This document shows, piece by piece, positions 26,211 to 35,732 of a stretch of DNA of 37,599 bases. Source of the stretch: an uncultured Bacteroidota bacterium (GTDB lineage Bacteria > Bacteroidota > Rhodothermia > Rhodothermales > Salinibacteraceae); the NCBI GenBank assembly GCA_913055845.1, contig CAJXKO010000020.1:1-37599 (forward strand), read 5' to 3'. Positions within the stretch are counted from its first letter, which is position 1. Each line of letters begins with the position of its first letter. Under the pieces are notes generated by a model. The model was not told where the DNA came from. It was given only the letters and a program-made list of their open reading frames with translations, and searched no databases. The translations under genes were made by a program, and so were the position numbers.

Positions 26211-28691
26211 CTAAAAGGTGAGGTGGAGACGTGCGTTGAGGGTGCGGGGGGTGAGCCGCTTGGGAACCCGTTCAAAGTTCCCGGTCCAGCTGTAATCGAC
26301 GGTGTTGTCCATGTCGAAGAGGTTGAGCACTTCGAGCGTGAGCTCAAGATTCACGGGCCCACCAATGCCGTCGCCCAGTACCTCGATGCGCTTCGTGGCG
26401 CCCACGTCTACGCGCCGGTACGAGGGGAGCCGCCCACTCATCCGCTCACCGGGCACACGCGTCTGTACCCCATCGGCCACCTCCGGGCCGGGGTTGGCGG
26501 GCGTGTAGGGAAGTCCGCTGCCGTAGAGAAGACGCAGGTGTACCTTCCACGATTTATCGCCCGGCACGTAGTCCTGCAAGAACGCCGAAAAGGTGTGACG
26601 CTGGTCGGCGGGGCGGGGCAGGAGACCCTGACGGTTTTCGCGGAGCCGATCGGTAAAGGAGGCCAAAGCCTCGTCTTTGAACCGCTCGCGCGCCACCAGG
26701 AAGCTGTAGTTAAACCAGCTGTCGAGCCCCGGCACAAACTCGCCCCGCAGCTGCAGGTCGAACCCGTAGGTGTACCCGTCGGTGTCGTTCTCCCCGGAGT
26801 AGTTCACCCGCACATCCTCAATGGTGTACGAGATGAGGTTGTCCAGGTCCTTGTAGTACGCCTCCGCCCGCAGGTACAGCCGCTCGTCCGGGAAGAAGTA
26901 CTCGCCCCCGAGCACGTACTGAATCGACCGCTGGGACTCAATGTCCCGGTTCAGGATGTCGTCGATCGTTCGGCCGAACTGTGGCGTGCCCCGCAGCTCG
27001 CGGTAGGTGGGCTTCTGATGATAAATGCCCCAGGATCCGGTGAGGGTGAGGCGGTCGTTGGCCACAAACCGGGCCGACAGGCGCGGCGAGATCGTCCATT
27101 CGTCGTTGAACGAGAAGTAGTCCGCCCGTACCCCCCCTGTAACCGTGAGGCGATCTTCCGTGGGCAGCACGTCCACGGCATCCTGCAGATACCCGCCAGC
27201 CTGATACTCGTCGAGCGACGCCCCGTCGTCCAGGCTGTTGACCAGCGTGGTGTCCTGATTCGTACCCCGGCTCTTCTGACCGCGAATAATTGTGCGCTCG
27301 TCGAGCTGATCGTCGAACCGAAGCTCTCGCACGTGCCAGCCACCGTTCAACACCTGCCGGCCGAGGCGCCACTCGTAGCGCCCCCGGCCAGTGCGCCGCT
27401 GCACGTCCACGACGTTGTCGGCCGAGCGGGTGACGGTGGAAAAGCCCCGAAGGAAACAGTTCGCAGAGTTGGCGGGACCGGTCGGGTTAACCTGACAGAC
27501 CCGGCGGTCACTCTCGATGTCAAAGTTTTCCGTCTCCCGGGTCTCAAAGTAGGCCACGTCGTGCTCGATCGTGAGGCGATCCGTGAGCTCCGCTGTGAGA
27601 CGCACGCCCCCGAACGCAGTGGTATACCCGTCCTGTCGGGCACCAGAGAGGGTGGAGCGGAGCGCCTTGAAATCTGTATTCGTCCGATCCCCAGGGCTGA
27701 TGACCCCGAAGTACGTGGTCCGCTCCTCGGGTTCGAGTTCAAAGCTGTTGTCGGCCCAGATGCCGAGTGCCTCCATCGAGACCCGGTCGGACAGGCGGTA
27801 GGTAACAAATCCCTGAACGTCCGTGAAGCTAGGGCTGTAATCGCCCTTCAGGTCCTGCGTCCCAAAGAATCGCCCCGGCTGCGCACGCCGCACGCCGAAA
27901 GTCCACCCCAGGTCGCCGTCGAGCGCCGAGGACTGCGCGTGGGCGCTGGCGTCGAGGGTCGAGAGGTCGACCGAGCCGCTGAGGGGTTGGTCTTCGGGCT
28001 GGGCGTACTGTACGTCGAGCGCCGAGGAGAGCTTGCCGCCGTACTGGGCGGGAAAGCCGCCGGTGTAGAACGTGATGTCCGACGCGAGGGCCGGATTCAG
28101 CAGGCCTAGGCCTTCCTGTTCACCCTGCCGCGGGCGAAAGGGGAAGAAGACCTCAAAGCCGTTGATGAAGACTAGGTTCTCGTTATAGCCTCCGCCCCGC
28201 ACCGAGTATTGCTGAGACAGTTCGTTGTTGGTGGCCACCCCCGGCATGGTCTTCAGGGCGCGGAACCCGTCCTTGAACGGCGTGGGAATGTCCTGGACGG
28301 CTTCCGGGTCCACCTTGTAGACCCCAGGCCGATCAGGCACCTCTGCCTCCGTCACCGTCACCCCTTCCATCTCCAGTACGGTCGACGCGAGGGTTGCATT
28401 CAACCGTGTGGTGCCCTCCGTCACCCGCACCGTGTCGGTACGCGACGCAAATCCGACCGCCGAGAACCGAAGCACGTAGCGACCGGTGGGGATCTCCAGT
28501 CGGTAGCGGCCGTCCGTCCCCGTGGCCGTGCCATAATCGGTCCCTCGCACCAGCACCGTGACACCGGGCAACGGGGCGCGGTCGGTTGAGTCGACGACGG
28601 TGCCCGTGATGGTGCCCCAGGTTTGGGCCTGCGCGGAAGCAGCCCCAAGTAGACAGCATGCCCCCAACAGGACGACACGAAAGAGGCGCAT
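26211..28691 (-). CDS. TonB-dependent outer-membrane receptor
   Basis: 826-residue outer-membrane transporter. Signal peptide (LLGACCLLGAASAQAQ) then a carboxypeptidase-regulatory-like domain (~22-110: GTVVDSTDRAPLPGVTVLVRGT), then a plug (about 120-250, with SVRGGGYNENLVFINGFEV) and a beta-barrel ending in aromatic LHLTF, as required for insertion. Substrate cannot be deduced: there is no SusD partner nearby, so it is not a typical SusC. A short Cys pair in the barrel (RRVCQVNP, SANCFLRG) could disulfide-bond. The start at ATG 28691 is set by the signal peptide. The ArsR regulator gene follows after 51 bases. Confidence 0.92.
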   Translation of the reverse strand: MRLFRVVLLGACCLLGAASAQAQTWGTITGTVVDSTDRAPLPGVTVLVRGTDYGTATGTDGRYRLEIPTGRYVLRFSAVGFASRTDTVRVTEGTTRLNATLASTVLEMEGVTVTEAEVPDRPGVYKVDPEAVQDIPTPFKDGFRALKTMPGVATNNELSQQYSVRGGGYNENLVFINGFEVFFPFRPRQGEQEGLGLLNPALASDITFYTGGFPAQYGGKLSSALDVQYAQPEDQPLSGSVDLSTLDASAHAQSSALDGDLGWTFGVRRAQPGRFFGTQDLKGDYSPSFTDVQGFVTYRLSDRVSMEALGIWADNSFELEPEERTTYFGVISPGDRTNTDFKALRSTLSGARQDGYTTAFGGVRLTAELTDRLTIEHDVAYFETRETENFDIESDRRVCQVNPTGPANSANCFLRGFSTVTRSADNVVDVQRRTGRGRYEWRLGRQVLNGGWHVRELRFDDQLDERTIIRGQKSRGTNQDTTLVNSLDDGASLDEYQAGGYLQDAVDVLPTEDRLTVTGGVRADYFSFNDEWTISPRLSARFVANDRLTLTGSWGIYHQKPTYRELRGTPQFGRTIDDILNRDIESQRSIQYVLGGEYFFPDERLYLRAEAYYKDLDNLISYTIEDVRVNYSGENDTDGYTYGFDLQLRGEFVPGLDSWFNYSFLVARERFKDEALASFTDRLRENRQGLLPRPADQRHTFSAFLQDYVPGDKSWKVHLRLLYGSGLPYTPANPGPEVADGVQTRVPGERMSGRLPSYRRVDVGATKRIEVLGDGIGGPVNLELTLEVLNLFDMDNTVDYSWTGNFERVPKRLTPRTLNARLHLTF

Positions 28692-28879
28692 GGCGGCAGA
28701 GCAGATGCGTTTAGGAAGTCCGGCGACAGCAGTATCAGTCGGGCAAAAGGCACGGGCAGACAAGTCGACAGAGCAGCGAATGAGACCGGAGGCTCCGGGC
28801 GTTTCGGCTCCTTTCAGGGATTGGCTTTAAAAACAACACCATGTGATCCGATTCCGTCGCCCAAAGGTTCCGGAACGGA

Positions 28880-29575
28880 CTACAGGCCAAGGGTTCTCGC
28901 CACAGCGAGCAATTCCAGGTAGGGGGCCAGGCCCAGCACCGTTCCCGCCACCGCTTGCGAAGGGGTGTGGGCCCGACTCCGAATCCGGGCCCAGAGGACG
29001 AGGACTACGAGCCCGATTCCTCCCATCCACTCTACGTGCCCCACGGCCTCGGGGCGGAGCACCCTCCCGGGAACGTGTACGGATAAAAAGGCAAGCGTCG
29101 CCACGGCACCGGCTACCGACGCGCAGTGTACCGAAATCTTCCACCGCATCGTGATAAGCCCCAGGAGGCCGGTGTTGACGACATGATACCCGACCAGGGC
29201 CGCCAACAGTCGCTGCCCCACCAGTTCCGTCCCCAACACCGCGGCAAAGGCCGCCACGCCCGCCCCCAGCACCACGAGAAACGGCCCTGTACGCTTGGTG
29301 CGGTCCCGAATTTCCAGCGACGCAACGTGTCCCTGTGCTCGCATCCAACCCACGTAGGCAAGCGGCATCAGAACTAGAAAGACAACCGCGATCCCAACCC
29401 CCTTGCCCACGTCAAGGGGAGGGGCTCCCACATGCGCGAGGGCGGTTCCGTATACCACGGGGGGCAGTACGAGGGGGTTTGCCACGTAGCTTACGAACAG
29501 CGCCCCCCACAGCCCGATTCCTCCCGGCGCCTCAATCCCAGACGCAGAGACAACGGCGGAGGAGTCGGACGACAT
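28880..29575 (-). CDS. PAP2-like integral membrane protein
   Basis: 231 residues with about six transmembrane helices. The spacing of conserved polar residues resembles a PAP2 phosphatase core: RWKISVHCASVAG (K146, H150) and WARIRSRAHTPSQAVAG (R201, H203), but the SGH box is not standard. It might act on a lipid phosphate such as phosphatidate or isoprenyl diphosphate. I hold this as a weak assignment; a role as an integral enzyme or transporter of unknown substrate is equally possible. The ATG at 29575 gives a compact protein; the frame is open upstream without membrane content. It is downstream of the DUF3667 gene and upstream of the TonB receptor, same strand. Confidence 0.7.
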   Translation of the reverse strand: MSSDSSAVVSASGIEAPGGIGLWGALFVSYVANPLVLPPVVYGTALAHVGAPPLDVGKGVGIAVVFLVLMPLAYVGWMRAQGHVASLEIRDRTKRTGPFLVVLGAGVAAFAAVLGTELVGQRLLAALVGYHVVNTGLLGLITMRWKISVHCASVAGAVATLAFLSVHVPGRVLRPEAVGHVEWMGGIGLVVLVLWARIRSRAHTPSQAVAGTVLGLAPYLELLAVARTLGL

Positions 29576-29724
29576 GCCAGTTGGAGACGAAAGGAAGGGG
29601 AGACTTATGGAGGCTTCCACGTTGCCGCGACGGCTTTGGCGAGGATCCTGCCGGCCCCTTTGGGACTCCCCTGTGTGCCGTCGGCAATCCTGCGCGACCA
29701 CAATCCTGCGCGAACCCTGCGCGA

Positions 29725-30927
29725 TTACATCAAGACGACGGCGGCTAAGGCGAGCAGAATGACCCCGATCAACAGGACGATTGTATAGATGAGCAGGAGC
29801 AGGAACGCCTTGACCAACGACTTGATGAGCCCCTGATCGTACACGTGGGCCAGCGCAAGAACAAGGTACAGGAGCGGCGACGCGTCGATCCACCCCGCGG
29901 CGGTGTGCAGCCACGGCATATCCGTTTCGCCAAGCAAAATGCCTACGGTAAAGGCGAAGAAGGCGAAGGCGTGCACGTGGAGGCTAAAGATGAGATGCTC
30001 GACGTACAGCCGCGACCGGCGGATGTAGAGCAATTTGAGCAGAAACGCGAAGATGGGGAGCATGAGAAACATGACGTAGGGGCCGCGGTCGATCATGCTC
30101 GCCAAGAAGTCCCGCGGATTCCGAAGGGCGTCGGCCACCTTCGCGCGAAGCATCTGTTCAAGCCGCGACTGCGTCTCGGGCTCCCCCACCATCACATTCA
30201 CCGTCTCGGGATTATTCTGGAACGCCCGGGCCCACTCCTCCCGTTGCTCGGGACTGCCGAGAAACGACGGCGCCGACGCCACCGCCGCCGTGTCGCTCGT
30301 CCCGCCGTCCGCCCCGGCCTGAGCAGGCGTCACTTGTGGATTGAACGGAAACTGGAAGCTCTGCCCGGCGGTGAAGGCGAGGACGGTAAACAGTAGAAAT
30401 GTGGTAAAGAGGTACAGCCGAAAGGGCCGGATGTAGCGCTTGCGGCGGCCGTTGACGTATTCCTTGGTGAGACGCCCCGGCAGGAAGAGAAACTTGGGGA
30501 AGGTGTGCAGCACCCGCATGTCGAGCTCAATGACGGCCTCCAGCGCCTCATTGAGCATGTGCCAGAGCGGCACGACCCGATCGGCCGCCCGCTGTCCGCA
30601 CTCTGAGCAGTAGGGGCCCTGCAGCAGGGCGCCACAATTTTCGCACTGGTCCTCCGGGGTGTCGCGTTCGGTGGAGCCGGAAGAAGGGGAAGCGGAGGAC
30701 TCCGACGACGATGCGCGCGCCGATTCTTGCCCGGACGCGCCTGATTCGGAGGACGGATCCTCGTCCAGATCGGCCATCGCCTCGATCTGGGCCAGGGCAT
30801 CCTCGGCGGCGGCGCGCGCGTCTTCCGGGTCGGACGCAGCCTCTCCGGAACGTGCCTCATCGCCGAGGCCCTTTCGGGCATCGTCCTCAAACCGATCCGA
30901 GCCGGAGCTAGACGAGGATGCACTCAT
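29725..30927 (-). CDS. DUF3667-family zinc-ribbon membrane protein
   Basis: 400 residues. The first ~90 are Ser/Glu/Asp-rich and likely disordered. CENC...CSEC (C95, C98, C107, C110) is a zinc ribbon, followed by the DUF3667 core (VPLWHMLNEALEAVIELDMRVLHTF, LPGRLTKEYVNGRRKRYIRPFRLYLF) and membrane helices (TFLLFTVLAFTAG; FLMLPIFAFLLKLLYI; AFTVGILLGE; LLLLIYTIVLLIGVILLALAAVV). A loop between the first two helices (~190-265) is polar. The family is common in Bacteroidota and its function is unknown. Start at ATG 30927. Confidence 0.88.
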   Translation of the reverse strand: MSASSSSSGSDRFEDDARKGLGDEARSGEAASDPEDARAAAEDALAQIEAMADLDEDPSSESGASGQESARASSSESSASPSSGSTERDTPEDQCENCGALLQGPYCSECGQRAADRVVPLWHMLNEALEAVIELDMRVLHTFPKFLFLPGRLTKEYVNGRRKRYIRPFRLYLFTTFLLFTVLAFTAGQSFQFPFNPQVTPAQAGADGGTSDTAAVASAPSFLGSPEQREEWARAFQNNPETVNVMVGEPETQSRLEQMLRAKVADALRNPRDFLASMIDRGPYVMFLMLPIFAFLLKLLYIRRSRLYVEHLIFSLHVHAFAFFAFTVGILLGETDMPWLHTAAGWIDASPLLYLVLALAHVYDQGLIKSLVKAFLLLLIYTIVLLIGVILLALAAVVLM

Positions 30928-31078
30928 CGCGACAATAGGGAAAGATGGCTTCCGGGCGGTTCTCTTTTAAGTGCACGCACAACGGTCCCAAATGTTACGC
31001 TACCGCGAAGATCGGGGCGGCCCAGTCGCTGTACGTACACTGTTCTGCCCATCCTGAGTGCAGGACGAGAGACGAAAA

Positions 31079-32551
31079 TCAGTACGCCTGCGCGAAGAGC
31101 ACGCGTCCTTCGGACCGCTCGCCCGTAAGCATGTCTTCTCCCTCTTCGTGCTCGTCACGGTCAAACGGGATGAGCCGGATGGTAGCGGAAGTTTCCTCCT
31201 GGATGCGCTCTTCGGTTTCCGCCGTCCCGTCCCAGTGCGCCCACGCGAAGCCGCCCCGGCCAATGACCTCCCGGAACGCGTCGTAGTCGTCTACGACGTG
31301 GGTGTTGTCCTCGCGGCGCGACTGGGCCCGGTCGTACAGACTCTGTTGCATGTCGTCGAGCAGATCCGCCACGCGGTCCACAATGCCCTCCTGCGGCACG
31401 ATCTCTTTTTCCTGCGTGTCGCGCCGGGCAACCTCCACGTTGTCGTTTTCGAGGTCGCGCGGGCCAAGTGCCAGCCGCACCGGCACACCCCGCACCTCGT
31501 GCTCGCTGAAGCGCCAGCCGGGGCTCTGGGTGTGGTTGTCATCCATCTTCACCCGGAGGCCACGGTCCTCTAACTTCTCCCGCAGGCGTTCGCACTTCTC
31601 CAGCACCGGCCCCTCCTGATCGTCGTCGAAGAAGAGGGGCACGATCACCACCTGGTGCGGCGCCAGCTTGGGCGGCAGGACGAGGCCCTGATCGTCGGAG
31701 TGCGTCATGATGAGGGCGCCGACGAGACGGGTGGAGACGCCCCACGAAGTGGCCCACACGTACTCCTCCTCATTGTCCTCGTTAGTGAACGTGCAGTCGA
31801 ACGCCTTCGCAAAGTTCTGGCCCAGGAAGTGACTCGTGCCGGCCTGCAGCGCCTTGCCGTCCTGCATCATGGCCTCAATGCAGTAGGTGTCCACCGCGCC
31901 GGGAAAGCGTTCACTCTCCGTCTTGCGCCCCTGCAGCACCGGCATCGCCATATAGTCCTCGGCGAACGTAGTATACACGTCGAGCATGCGCTCGGCCTCT
32001 TCGATGGCCTCGGGTTCCGTGGCGTGGGCGGTGTGCCCCTCCTGCCACAAAAACTCGGCGGTACGCAGAAACAGGCGCGGTCGCATCTCCCAGCGGACGA
32101 CGTTGGCCCACTGGTTGTAGAGCAGCGGCAAGTCGCGGTACGACTGGATCCACTTCGAGTATGTGTCCCAGATAATCGTCTCGGAGGTCGGGCGCACGAT
32201 GTAGTTCTCCCCCAGCTTGGATTCTGGGTCGGGGATCAGGTTGCCCTCCTCGTCCTGCGTGAGGCGCGAGTGGGTGACCACGGCGCACTCCTTCGCAAAG
32301 CCCTCCACGTGCTCAGCCTCCCGCTCCATGTAGCGCTCCGGGATGAAGAGCGGAAAGTAATAGTTCTCGTGCCCCGTATCCTTGAACATCTGGTCCAGCT
32401 GGTCGCGCATGTTCTCCCACAGCGCCATGCCGTTGGGCTTGATAATCATGCACCCGCGAGCGGGCGAGTTTTCGGCCAACTGGCCGTTGCGCACGACGTC
32501 CTGATACCACTGCGAATAGTCTTCGTCGCGGGGCGTTACTGCGTCTGCCAT
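31079..32551 (-). CDS. proS: prolyl-tRNA synthetase, archaeal/eukaryal-type
   Basis: 490-residue class II aminoacyl-tRNA synthetase that charges tRNA-Pro. Markers: the N-terminal [22 protein letters not shown]-type block ([14 protein letters not shown]), [44 protein letters not shown] and [18 protein letters not shown], then the [29 protein letters not shown] site and an anticodon-binding domain. The compact form without the bacterial editing insertion is the archaeal/eukaryal type 3, which many Bacteroidota use. The chain ends in Tyr (AQAY), as in that class. The start at ATG 32551 matches the family; upstream open frame is not conserved. No defects. Confidence 0.95.
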   Translation of the reverse strand: MADAVTPRDEDYSQWYQDVVRNGQLAENSPARGCMIIKPNGMALWENMRDQLDQMFKDTGHENYYFPLFIPERYMEREAEHVEGFAKECAVVTHSRLTQDEEGNLIPDPESKLGENYIVRPTSETIIWDTYSKWIQSYRDLPLLYNQWANVVRWEMRPRLFLRTAEFLWQEGHTAHATEPEAIEEAERMLDVYTTFAEDYMAMPVLQGRKTESERFPGAVDTYCIEAMMQDGKALQAGTSHFLGQNFAKAFDCTFTNEDNEEEYVWATSWGVSTRLVGALIMTHSDDQGLVLPPKLAPHQVVIVPLFFDDDQEGPVLEKCERLREKLEDRGLRVKMDDNHTQSPGWRFSEHEVRGVPVRLALGPRDLENDNVEVARRDTQEKEIVPQEGIVDRVADLLDDMQQSLYDRAQSRREDNTHVVDDYDAFREVIGRGGFAWAHWDGTAETEERIQEETSATIRLIPFDRDEHEEGEDMLTGERSEGRVLFAQAY

Positions 32552-32751
32552 GTTGTGTGGGAAAAGAAGGGAACCAAAGGCGAACGAGCGACGGGACCGC
32601 GGCTGCTGTGCCCCAACCAGAGTAGCATCGGGGCACCGCAGGAATTTGTGCGGACACGACACGTCAATATAGGATTTCGGCCCCGCAGATATCAACGGGC
32701 GGGACCGGTGTTCGTCGTTTCTGCAGATCTGAACCAGCTACGAAACACGTT

Positions 32752-32773
32752 TTATCGAATCTTATTATCGAAT
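32752..32773. repeat. direct repeat upstream of the secreted-protein gene
   Basis: TTATCGAAT occurs at 32752-32760 and 32765-32773, 13 bases start to start, in an AT-rich stretch 38-59 bases before the ATG at 32811. The location fits a promoter or an activator site but no function is proven. Confidence 0.45.
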
Positions 32774-32810
32774 TTCACAACCTCGAAAACACAGGCAGGA
32801 ATCTTAACTC

Positions 32811-33992
32811 ATGGGTCGTTTCACTTTCCCTCTTCCGGTCGTGTTGCCGGCGCTGGCTCTGCTCGTCCTCACAGCTGGTGGACTGCTTCCAACAGCCACG
32901 GCACAAACCCCGTCCTTCAATCCGGATGCGCCTCTCTCGTCGCTTCGGGCGGCCCATCTAGATACGGACCAACAACGCCTCCAGTTGGCAACGCAGCTGT
33001 TGGACGCGCGGGCCCACACGGAGATCAGCCACGCCGAATATCGAGACGGTGTTCGGTTTTTTCGGGCGAACCACCCGACGTTCTACGGCAACTTCTTCGG
33101 GGATCCATTTTACGCGACCTACGATGCTCGGTACGCCAAACTCGTTCGCGCCCGGCAACGAGCCGAGACAGACGTCAATCCAGCGAACAGTTTCTGGAGT
33201 CCTACGAGCTTCTACTGCGCCCCCATGTCTTACGACCCGGCCTTCGGCGGAACGTGCACAGGAATCGCGTTTGCCCAGTCGGATTTCTTCTGGGTGCCCA
33301 GCTTTCTCCTGCCCCGGTTCACCCCTTCATTCGTAGAGTCCGCGTTTCCCTTATGGCTTTCAACGGCACACGGGTACAATCGTGCCCTGGGAGACTACCG
33401 GCCGCAGTCTGCGAACCACGTGTCACGGCTGCCTATCGGTCGGTCTCGCTCCGCCCCTGACGCACTGCATGCAGATGATCTCCCTACCCAACTCGCGTCG
33501 ATTGACCTGCCCGCCCGTCCCAACGCCGAGACGCCCCTTGAGGATCACCGTCCTGCGGAGACCATCCAACCGCCTACCCATGCCCCTCGCCAGGTCCAAC
33601 TCCCCGACGACCTGCATACCACCATCCAGGAAACTGCCGCCTCGCTCCGGCAAACCGAACTGGAAATCCGCCTGCGGCGCGAGATCCGCGAGGAGTATGG
33701 AGGGCGCCGAGCCCTTTCGCCTCGGGAGCGCATCCGACTCACGAGGCGGCTTTCACGGACCGTGTACTCGGAAAACGAGCAGTTGACAGACCGCCGTTTG
33801 GGAGATCGCGACTCCAACGTCCAGGTCGATCGAAGTGCGGTTCGCTCCCGACCGATATCCCCACCGGACGTGCAGGGCCGTCGAGCCAACACGGAGACAT
33901 CGTATCGCACGGTTTCCCGCTCCCCTAAGGACTCGCCAGTCACACCCGATCATTCCGAGGCTCGTACCGAGAAGGTAGGGGACGGGAATTAA
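32811..33992 (+). CDS. secreted protein of unknown function
   Basis: 393 residues with a clear signal peptide (PVVLPALALLVLTAGGLLPTATAQ). The next ~200 residues are rich in Phe, Tyr and Asn (TFYGNFFGDPFYATYDARY; FFWVPSFLLPRF), with a possible disulfide pair (YCAPMSYDPAFGGTCTG). The last ~170 residues are charged and Arg-rich, with a helical stretch (TAASLRQTELEIRLRREIREEY, then ERIRLTRRLSR) and a disordered tail. No domain recognised. The next gene, also a secreted aromatic/Arg-rich protein, starts 307 bases later. The two may be distant paralogues or share an envelope role; I cannot prove either. Confidence 0.72.
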   Translation: MGRFTFPLPVVLPALALLVLTAGGLLPTATAQTPSFNPDAPLSSLRAAHLDTDQQRLQLATQLLDARAHTEISHAEYRDGVRFFRANHPTFYGNFFGDPFYATYDARYAKLVRARQRAETDVNPANSFWSPTSFYCAPMSYDPAFGGTCTGIAFAQSDFFWVPSFLLPRFTPSFVESAFPLWLSTAHGYNRALGDYRPQSANHVSRLPIGRSRSAPDALHADDLPTQLASIDLPARPNAETPLEDHRPAETIQPPTHAPRQVQLPDDLHTTIQETAASLRQTELEIRLRREIREEYGGRRALSPRERIRLTRRLSRTVYSENEQLTDRRLGDRDSNVQVDRSAVRSRPISPPDVQGRRANTETSYRTVSRSPKDSPVTPDHSEARTEKVGDGN

Positions 33993-34299
33993 TTGCGTTC
34001 GCGTGCTCTCCAGGTCAGGTTCGGGGGCAGACTGAGACCTGACCGGCCATATGCTTTGAATCCCAAAATTCGTCGGACAATTCCGGCGCAGTGCCTCCAG
34101 GGAGTCGTCGCTAGGGTTTCTTTTTCTTGTCTCTGCCTCACCTGCGACCGATCTTCGTTACTTTCGTGAGGGAGGAGGCGGCTATGTGGGTGCCATACAT
34201 ACTCAGTATGCCGCCCCAATCGCAGCAACAATTGAGGAGGCCGCGACGTTGTATAGGAGTCCAATACGCGCCCTAAAGCCCACCCCGAGGTGGTCTGCC
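33993..34299. other. intergenic region with an inverted repeat
   Basis: About 307 bases without a convincing gene. An 8-bp inverted repeat GGTCAGGT (34013-34020) / ACCTGACC (34037-34044) with a 16-base loop follows the preceding stop and could be a weak transcript end; it has no T tract. CATAC-TCA-GTATG (34198-34210) is a small palindrome about 100 bases before the next start. The promoter for the downstream lipoprotein gene should lie in the later half. Confidence 0.4.
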
Positions 34300-35610
34300 A
34301 TGACCTACGTCTATCGGTTCTTGCCCTTCGCACTCCGCCACGCAGGACTGCTTCTTGTTCTGGGCGCCCTGACGATCGGACTCACCGGTTGTTACACGCA
34401 ACTTCAGGTGGCGGATACGCCGGAGAAGGATCGTCGCGTTGAGCAGAAGAAGGAGTATGCCGACGAGTACCGACGCGAGTATCGTCGGGATGCACAGCGG
34501 ACGAAGGAGCGGCGCAAGCGGACCACCTACCGGTATGACTACCATATTTACGACTACGGATGGGCCTACAGCGGATGGCACTACGATCCGTTCTTCCACG
34601 ATTACCGGGACTATGATCCGTGGTACGGGTCGCGCTTTTCGGTCTCGTTCTACTTTGGGGACCCGTATTTCCACTCATGGCGATACCGGCCCTGGTACCG
34701 CTCCCGGTTTGGGCCAGGCGTTTATCGGCCGTACTTCGGGAATATCTACTACGGCGATCAATACTACTATTTCGACGACGGGCCTGACTACCGCCCGGAT
34801 CGGGACTACAGACCTCGGGGCACCGCGATTGGGCGCGGTACAACTCGGGGGGAACAGCGGACCACCGACCGGAGCGTCACCCGCTCGTCGTCCAGCGCCG
34901 ATGCGCGTACTGGTCGGATTGGCCGCACCCGTGAGAATGCACGATCGGCGCGTGTGGGGCGGTCCCCGGCCCGAGTGGACCGAACACGCTCGTCGACCCG
35001 CATCGGGCGTTCCTCACAGACCGAGGACCGGACGCGCGCACGGCGCTCCAAGCAACCGCGCTCAGAGTCCGCCGGGTCGCGATCCGGCCGCACGGACTCC
35101 CGTGACCGATCGGCCCGAACGCGATCCGGGAGTCGCGACGCGGAGCGCTCCTCCGGTGCTCAACGCCCCCCCCGAAGCCGCGACCGGAGCGACGCCAGCG
35201 ACGGCGACCGTCAACTTCGGTCTAACGCCCGCAATACTCCCTCGAACTCCAGTGGCCGAATCGGGCAGCAGTCCCCCGATCGCGTCCTGCCCGACATGAC
35301 CCGCCGGTCTCTTCCGGACCGGATTCGGGTTCCAGACTACGACGAGCGACGGTCACAGCTCCGGCGACAGCAGGCCGAGCGACGCTCCTTTCGGTTCGAT
35401 CGGCGGTCGTTTGATCGCTCTCGCTCCGCGTTTTCCCCCCGCGACCGCACCACACGATCCCAGTCGGCACGGACGGACCGACGGCAACGCGCCACACCAA
35501 ACCAGTCGTCCTCCGCTACCAACCGCACCCGGTCGAGCCAACGAAACACCTCCTCCGGAGACGACGGCGGCCGGTCGCGGGACCGAAGCCGCGACGATGA
35601 CGGACGGTAA
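34300..35610 (+). CDS. Tyr/Arg-rich lipoprotein of unknown function
   Basis: 436 residues from ATG 34300. A signal peptide with lipobox LTGC (Cys31) predicts lipid anchoring. Residues ~45-76 are charged (YADEYRREYRRDAQRTKERRKR). Residues ~77-170 are crowded with Tyr, Trp, Phe, Asp and Gly (YHIYDYGWAYSGWHYDPFF; NIYYGDQYYYFDDGPDY). Residues ~175-436 are a low-complexity Arg/Ser/Thr segment full of RS, RT and DR pairs (RSARTRSGSRDAERS). Such a basic chain is striking among acidic neighbours. The composition suggests a disordered, polyanion- or wall-binding segment; this is inference. A hairpin terminator follows. Confidence 0.75.
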   Translation: MTYVYRFLPFALRHAGLLLVLGALTIGLTGCYTQLQVADTPEKDRRVEQKKEYADEYRREYRRDAQRTKERRKRTTYRYDYHIYDYGWAYSGWHYDPFFHDYRDYDPWYGSRFSVSFYFGDPYFHSWRYRPWYRSRFGPGVYRPYFGNIYYGDQYYYFDDGPDYRPDRDYRPRGTAIGRGTTRGEQRTTDRSVTRSSSSADARTGRIGRTRENARSARVGRSPARVDRTRSSTRIGRSSQTEDRTRARRSKQPRSESAGSRSGRTDSRDRSARTRSGSRDAERSSGAQRPPRSRDRSDASDGDRQLRSNARNTPSNSSGRIGQQSPDRVLPDMTRRSLPDRIRVPDYDERRSQLRRQQAERRSFRFDRRSFDRSRSAFSPRDRTTRSQSARTDRRQRATPNQSSSATNRTRSSQRNTSSGDDGGRSRDRSRDDDGR

Positions 35611-35663
35611 CCTCCCCCGGTCGCCTTCCCCCCGCCTTCTCTCCGTGCGGTGCAGTGTCCGAG

Positions 35664-35690
35664 AGGCCCGTGCTCGTCTCACGGGCCTTT
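35664..35690 (+). terminator. probable intrinsic terminator after the Tyr/Arg-rich lipoprotein gene
   Basis: A 9-bp perfect stem AGGCCCGTG (35664-35672) / CACGGGCCT (35680-35688) with loop CTCGTCT, then a short T run (TTT). It lies 54 bases after the stop and 43 before the porin ATG. The T tract is short, so efficiency may be moderate. Confidence 0.7.
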
Positions 35691-35732
35691 CGTGTGGATC
35701 GTCGGCCTATTTCACTCGTCTCCTCCCCCCTT

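Noticed and set aside
26223-28109. A 628-codon rightward open frame opposite the TonB receptor
   Set aside because: It is the antisense of a high-GC gene; the peptide has no domain and the leftward frame has a clear receptor.
31655-33460. A 601-codon rightward open frame opposite proS and into the next gene
   Set aside because: Shadow of the synthetase and of another frame of the secreted protein; composition has no protein-family character.
34013-34044. A strong terminator after the secreted-protein gene
   Set aside because: The 8-bp inverted repeat has a long loop and no T tract, so it is noted only within the intergenic entry.
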